Shown piece by piece: positions 5,837 through 8,385 of a DNA stretch of 8,385 bases; position 1 is the stretch's first letter, and every line of letters begins with the position of its first letter. The position numbers and the translations under genes were made by a program. The stretch is from a bacterium (GTDB lineage: Bacteria; Chlamydiota; Chlamydiia; Chlamydiales; SM23-39). Under the pieces are notes generated by a model. That model was not told the DNA's origin and ran no database searches. It worked only from the letters and a program-made list of their open reading frames with translations. The stretch spans positions 1 to 8,385 of the forward strand of contig JAKAFF010000050.1 of assembly GCA_021818045.1 (NCBI GenBank), given 5' to 3'.

Positions 5837-7336
5837 ATGGAATTCGGGAAATGGCGCTCTTTCTTCTGGCCAATCCACCGATGGGAATTGAAAAAATTCC
5901 TCCCCATGCTCTTTATGTTTTTCCTAATCTCGTTCAATTACAATGCATTAAGAGCGTGTAAAGACACCCTCATCGTCACCGCCCCCCAATCGGGGGCCGA
6001 AGCGATCCCCTTCATTAAGGTTTGGGCAATCCTCCCAGGCGCTTTTTTCTTTACCTACCTATTCACCAGACTCTCTAACAAATATAGTCGAGAAAAGGTT
6101 TTTTATATCATGATGAGCCTTTTTCTGGGCTTTTTCCTCCTCTTCACCTTCGTCCTATTCCCGGCCCAAGAATACATTCACCCAAACGCCTTTGCAGACA
6201 AACTGCAACGCATTTTGCCAGAAGGGTTTAAGGGACTTATCGCCATTTTGCGCAATTGGACTTTTACGCTGTTTTATGTGATGTCCGAATTGTGGGGCAC
6301 CGCAATTTTATCGGTCATTTTCTGGGGTTTTGCCAATGCAATCTTAAAAGTCGACGAGGCAAAGCGCTACTACGGACTTTTAATGATTGGGGCCAATATC
6401 GCGGGAGTCTTTGCAGGACAGGCTGCGATTTACCTCTCTGAAACGCCCTACCTACCCTCCCTCCCTTATGGCAGCTGTAGCTGGGATCAATCCATTTTAT
6501 TTTTAAATTGCCTGATCCTCCTCTCAGGGCTTGGCACTATCGCCATCTTTCGTTGGATGAATCGACATGTCATCGCCCCCAGCGAATGCCCAAATAAGCC
6601 CAGCGTAAAAATCAAAATGTCGATGCGGGAAAATTTTTCTTATCTACTCAAATCAAAGTATTTAATCTATATTGCCCTCATTGTATTAACCTACAATATC
6701 GTGATTAATCTCATTGAAGTTGTCTGGAAAAATCAGATCAAAGAACTCTACCCAGAGCCAAGTGCGTACAACATGTATATGGGGGAGGTGATGATCCTCA
6801 TGGCCATCATGGCAACTGTCGCCTCTTTCGTCACCGTGTTTACAATTCGCAAATTCTCATGGACCTTTTCAGCGTTGCTTTCTCCCTTAATCATCCTGAT
6901 CACAGGCGTCGGCTTTTTCGCATTCGTACTGTTCCCCCATTCCGGCCTTAATTGGATCGCAGCACTGATCGGCTCTACCCCCTTGATGCTAAGCGTCACT
7001 TTGGGAGGTCTTCAAAATTGCTTAAGCCGCGCCTCAAAATACACAATTTTTGACGCCACCAAAGAGATCGCCTTTATCCCTTTGAGCGACGAGTGCAAAC
7101 TCAAAGGCAAAGCTGCCATCGATGGAGTGGGGTCTCGAATTGGAAAATCAGGCGGCGCGATGATCCATCAAAGCTTGCTACTGATCTTTTCTACAGTTGC
7201 AGCAAGCACCCCATATGTAGCAGTCATCTTCTTAGTTGTGATCCTCATCTGGATAGCGTCTGTGTTTTCTCTTGGAAAAAAATTCGATACACTCACAAAA
7301 CCAAACAATACAGAAACTCTCGCTTTACAAAAATAA
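5837..7336 (+). CDS. npt: ATP/ADP translocase-family nucleotide transporter (NTT/Npt/Tlc)
   Basis: 499 hydrophobic residues with about 11-12 predicted membrane segments, close to the usual length of the family that lets intracellular bacteria and plastids exchange or import nucleotides across the inner membrane. Diagnostic stretches: RACKDTLIVTAP (39-50), AEAIPFIKVW, FYVMSELWG (Glu151), NLIEVVWKNQIKELYP (Glu294) and the C-terminal DATKEIAFIPLSDE and KGKAAIDGVGSRIGKSGG blocks (about 406-441). Lys42, Glu151 and Glu294 are plausible counterparts of charged residues known to be needed for transport. Whether it is an ATP/ADP antiporter or one of the other chlamydial isoforms (broad nucleotide, UTP, GTP or NAD carriers) cannot be told by eye. 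ATG at 5837 is preferred to the overlapping GTG at 5834; AAAGGG ends 13 bases upstream. Followed 24 bp later by the DedA gene. Confidence 0.95.
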   Translation: MEFGKWRSFFWPIHRWELKKFLPMLFMFFLISFNYNALRACKDTLIVTAPQSGAEAIPFIKVWAILPGAFFFTYLFTRLSNKYSREKVFYIMMSLFLGFFLLFTFVLFPAQEYIHPNAFADKLQRILPEGFKGLIAILRNWTFTLFYVMSELWGTAILSVIFWGFANAILKVDEAKRYYGLLMIGANIAGVFAGQAAIYLSETPYLPSLPYGSCSWDQSILFLNCLILLSGLGTIAIFRWMNRHVIAPSECPNKPSVKIKMSMRENFSYLLKSKYLIYIALIVLTYNIVINLIEVVWKNQIKELYPEPSAYNMYMGEVMILMAIMATVASFVTVFTIRKFSWTFSALLSPLIILITGVGFFAFVLFPHSGLNWIAALIGSTPLMLSVTLGGLQNCLSRASKYTIFDATKEIAFIPLSDECKLKGKAAIDGVGSRIGKSGGAMIHQSLLLIFSTVAASTPYVAVIFLVVILIWIASVFSLGKKFDTLTKPNNTETLALQK

Positions 7337-7360
7337 TCACTTAGTATTTGTAACAAATTA

Positions 7361-7969
7361 ATGGAAACTATCGTACAATTCATATTCGAACATGCCCAAC
7401 ACGCCCACTGGATCGTATTTGGGGCGTTGATGCTAGCCGGCCTCAACATCCCTGTCAGCGAAGATCTGATGATTATTTTCAGCGCAGTACTTGCAGCCAC
7501 AGTTGTACCCGAAAACGTCTACAAACTGTTTTTAGGCGTGTTTTTAGGCTGTTATTTGTCTGACTGGGTCTGCTATTGGATAGGACGCCAATTTGGACCT
7601 AAATTGTGGAATATGCGTTGGTTTGCAAAGACTTTCGACCGCAAAAGGATCGAACAAATTCACTCCTATTATGCCAAATATGGATTTTTCACCTTGTTAA
7701 TCGGAAGGTTCATCCCATTCGGCGTGCGCAACGGACTATTTCTAACAGCAGGTTTGGGCAAAATGCCTTTTGGCAAATTTCTGATTAGCGATGGGATTGC
7801 TTGCATACTCTCCAACATGACGCTCTTCACCCTAGCCTATACCGTAGGGAAAAATTACCAAACTCTCCTCCACGCACTCAAAACCATCAATATTTTTCTT
7901 TTCGCAGCCTTTGTGGTATCGGGAATTGCCTTTGTTTGGTATAAAAGGAAGAAAAAGGCTGCGACCTAA
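7361..7969 (+). CDS. DedA-family (VTT/SNARE-associated domain) inner-membrane protein
   Basis: 202 residues, typical DedA length, with several membrane helices, including a long one near the C-terminus (about 175-193), and a basic tail (YKRKKK). Family marks: NIPVSED (Glu34, Asp35) matching the re-entrant loop acidic residues, SDWVCYWIGRQFG (Asp68, Arg76) matching the G-D-x-x-x-Y-x-x-G-R region, and GRFIPFGVRN (Arg116, Arg123) matching the essential arginines, here with one extra residue (Phe120) compared with the common GRFIPGVR. DedA proteins are linked to membrane lipid balance, and some members translocate undecaprenyl phosphate or phospholipids; which substrate applies here is unknown. 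No strong ribosome site is seen before the ATG. It sits 24 bp after the nucleotide transporter and 14 bp before a phospholipid-synthesis gene, suggesting one operon with a lipid theme. Confidence 0.9.
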   Translation: METIVQFIFEHAQHAHWIVFGALMLAGLNIPVSEDLMIIFSAVLAATVVPENVYKLFLGVFLGCYLSDWVCYWIGRQFGPKLWNMRWFAKTFDRKRIEQIHSYYAKYGFFTLLIGRFIPFGVRNGLFLTAGLGKMPFGKFLISDGIACILSNMTLFTLAYTVGKNYQTLLHALKTINIFLFAAFVVSGIAFVWYKRKKKAAT

Positions 7970-7983
7970 GGTCTCTTCACTAA

Positions 7984-8385
7984 ATGCTAAATGCTTCGAA
8001 CGGTCTCTCTTTTATCCGTGCGCCCCTAGCTTTTCTTTTTTTACAAGAAAGCTCTAGCTTGCGCATTGTAGCCGTTATCTTGGCGATGATTACAGACAGT
8101 ATAGACGGGTACTTAGCGAGAAGAAGCCAGTCGGTTAGCAAATTTGGGACCATTCTCGACCCCACGATGGACAAGTTTTTTGTCTATTTTGCAATTACTG
8201 CCCTTTTGTTAGAACATCGCGTAGCTCCTTGGGAAATGGCCGCTATGCTCTCTCGCGACTTCTTTTTATGCGTATACGGTTTTCTCATGATTGCTACACG
8301 TCGATGGAAAACGGTTGTGTTCCGAGCCATTCGATGGGGGAAAGTGACTACAGCTCTCCAATTTCTCGTGCTGATTGGACTTGTT
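7984..8385 (+). CDS. pgsA: CDP-alcohol phosphatidyltransferase, PgsA-like, 3' truncated
   Basis: 134 residues visible from ATG at 7984; the frame is still open at the window edge. It contains the complete CDP-alcohol phosphotransferase motif D-x2-D-G-x2-A-R-x8-G-x3-D-x3-D: Asp38, Asp41-Gly42, Ala45-Arg46, Gly55, Asp59 and Asp63, the metal and CDP-binding residues of this membrane family. The N-terminus (MLNASNGLSFIRAPLAF) matches the usual NxLTxxR start, supporting this ATG. The closest fit is CDP-diacylglycerol-glycerol-3-phosphate 3-phosphatidyltransferase, which makes phosphatidylglycerol phosphate for PG and cardiolipin; other alcohol acceptors cannot be excluded because the C-terminal part is missing. 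A weak AAGG overlaps the DedA stop 12 bases upstream, consistent with translational coupling in an operon. Confidence 0.88.
   Translation, partial: MLNASNGLSFIRAPLAFLFLQESSSLRIVAVILAMITDSIDGYLARRSQSVSKFGTILDPTMDKFFVYFAITALLLEHRVAPWEMAAMLSRDFFLCVYGFLMIATRRWKTVVFRAIRWGKVTTALQFLVLIGLV

Overview
The window looks like chromosomal DNA from an intracellular bacterium of the phylum Chlamydiota, most likely an amoeba-associated (non-Chlamydiaceae) lineage. Three things point there: a full-length nucleotide transporter of the plastid/chlamydial/rickettsial ADP-ATP translocase family, a large autotransporter ending in a cysteine-containing outer-membrane barrel, and a moderate base composition that does not suit the very AT-rich Rickettsiales. 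The genus cannot be fixed from sequence inspection.

Layout. 1-2298 (+): 3' part of an autotransporter adhesin-like gene, entering from the left edge. 2405-3121 (+): a truncated paralogue of phosphoglycerate kinase (pgk'), broken after residue 230. 3081-4070 (-): a transglutaminase-like protein whose last codons run into the broken pgk' copy. 4109-4360 (-): a small glutamine-rich heptad-repeat protein encoded by a 21-bp minisatellite. 4361-4560: a divergent intergenic region with palindromes. 4561-5733 (+): intact pgk. 5837-7336 (+): nucleotide transporter. 7361-7969 (+): DedA-family membrane protein. 7984-8385 (+): 5' part of a CDP-alcohol phosphatidyltransferase (PgsA-like), cut by the right edge.

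How the genes may work together. The right half is housekeeping suited to an energy parasite: glycolytic ATP generation (Pgk), import or exchange of host nucleotides, and two membrane-lipid proteins (DedA and PgsA-like) packed with 24-bp and 14-bp gaps, so probably one transcript with the transporter. The left half is accessory and rearranged. A pgk segment with its upstream region has been duplicated and diverged to about 91% nucleotide identity, with one nearly identical patch suggesting gene conversion.

The most intriguing item is the minus-strand pair in the middle. An 83-residue protein with 52 glutamines in leucine-spaced heptads and a lysine-rich tail lies 38 bp upstream of a transglutaminase-fold protein with an apparently complete Cys-His-Asp triad. 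Glutamine and lysine are the two substrates of transglutaminase cross-linking, so an enzyme-substrate pair is a reasonable but untested hypothesis. A terminator-like hairpin between them, and the fact that many bacterial members of this enzyme family are not proven cross-linkers, argue for caution.
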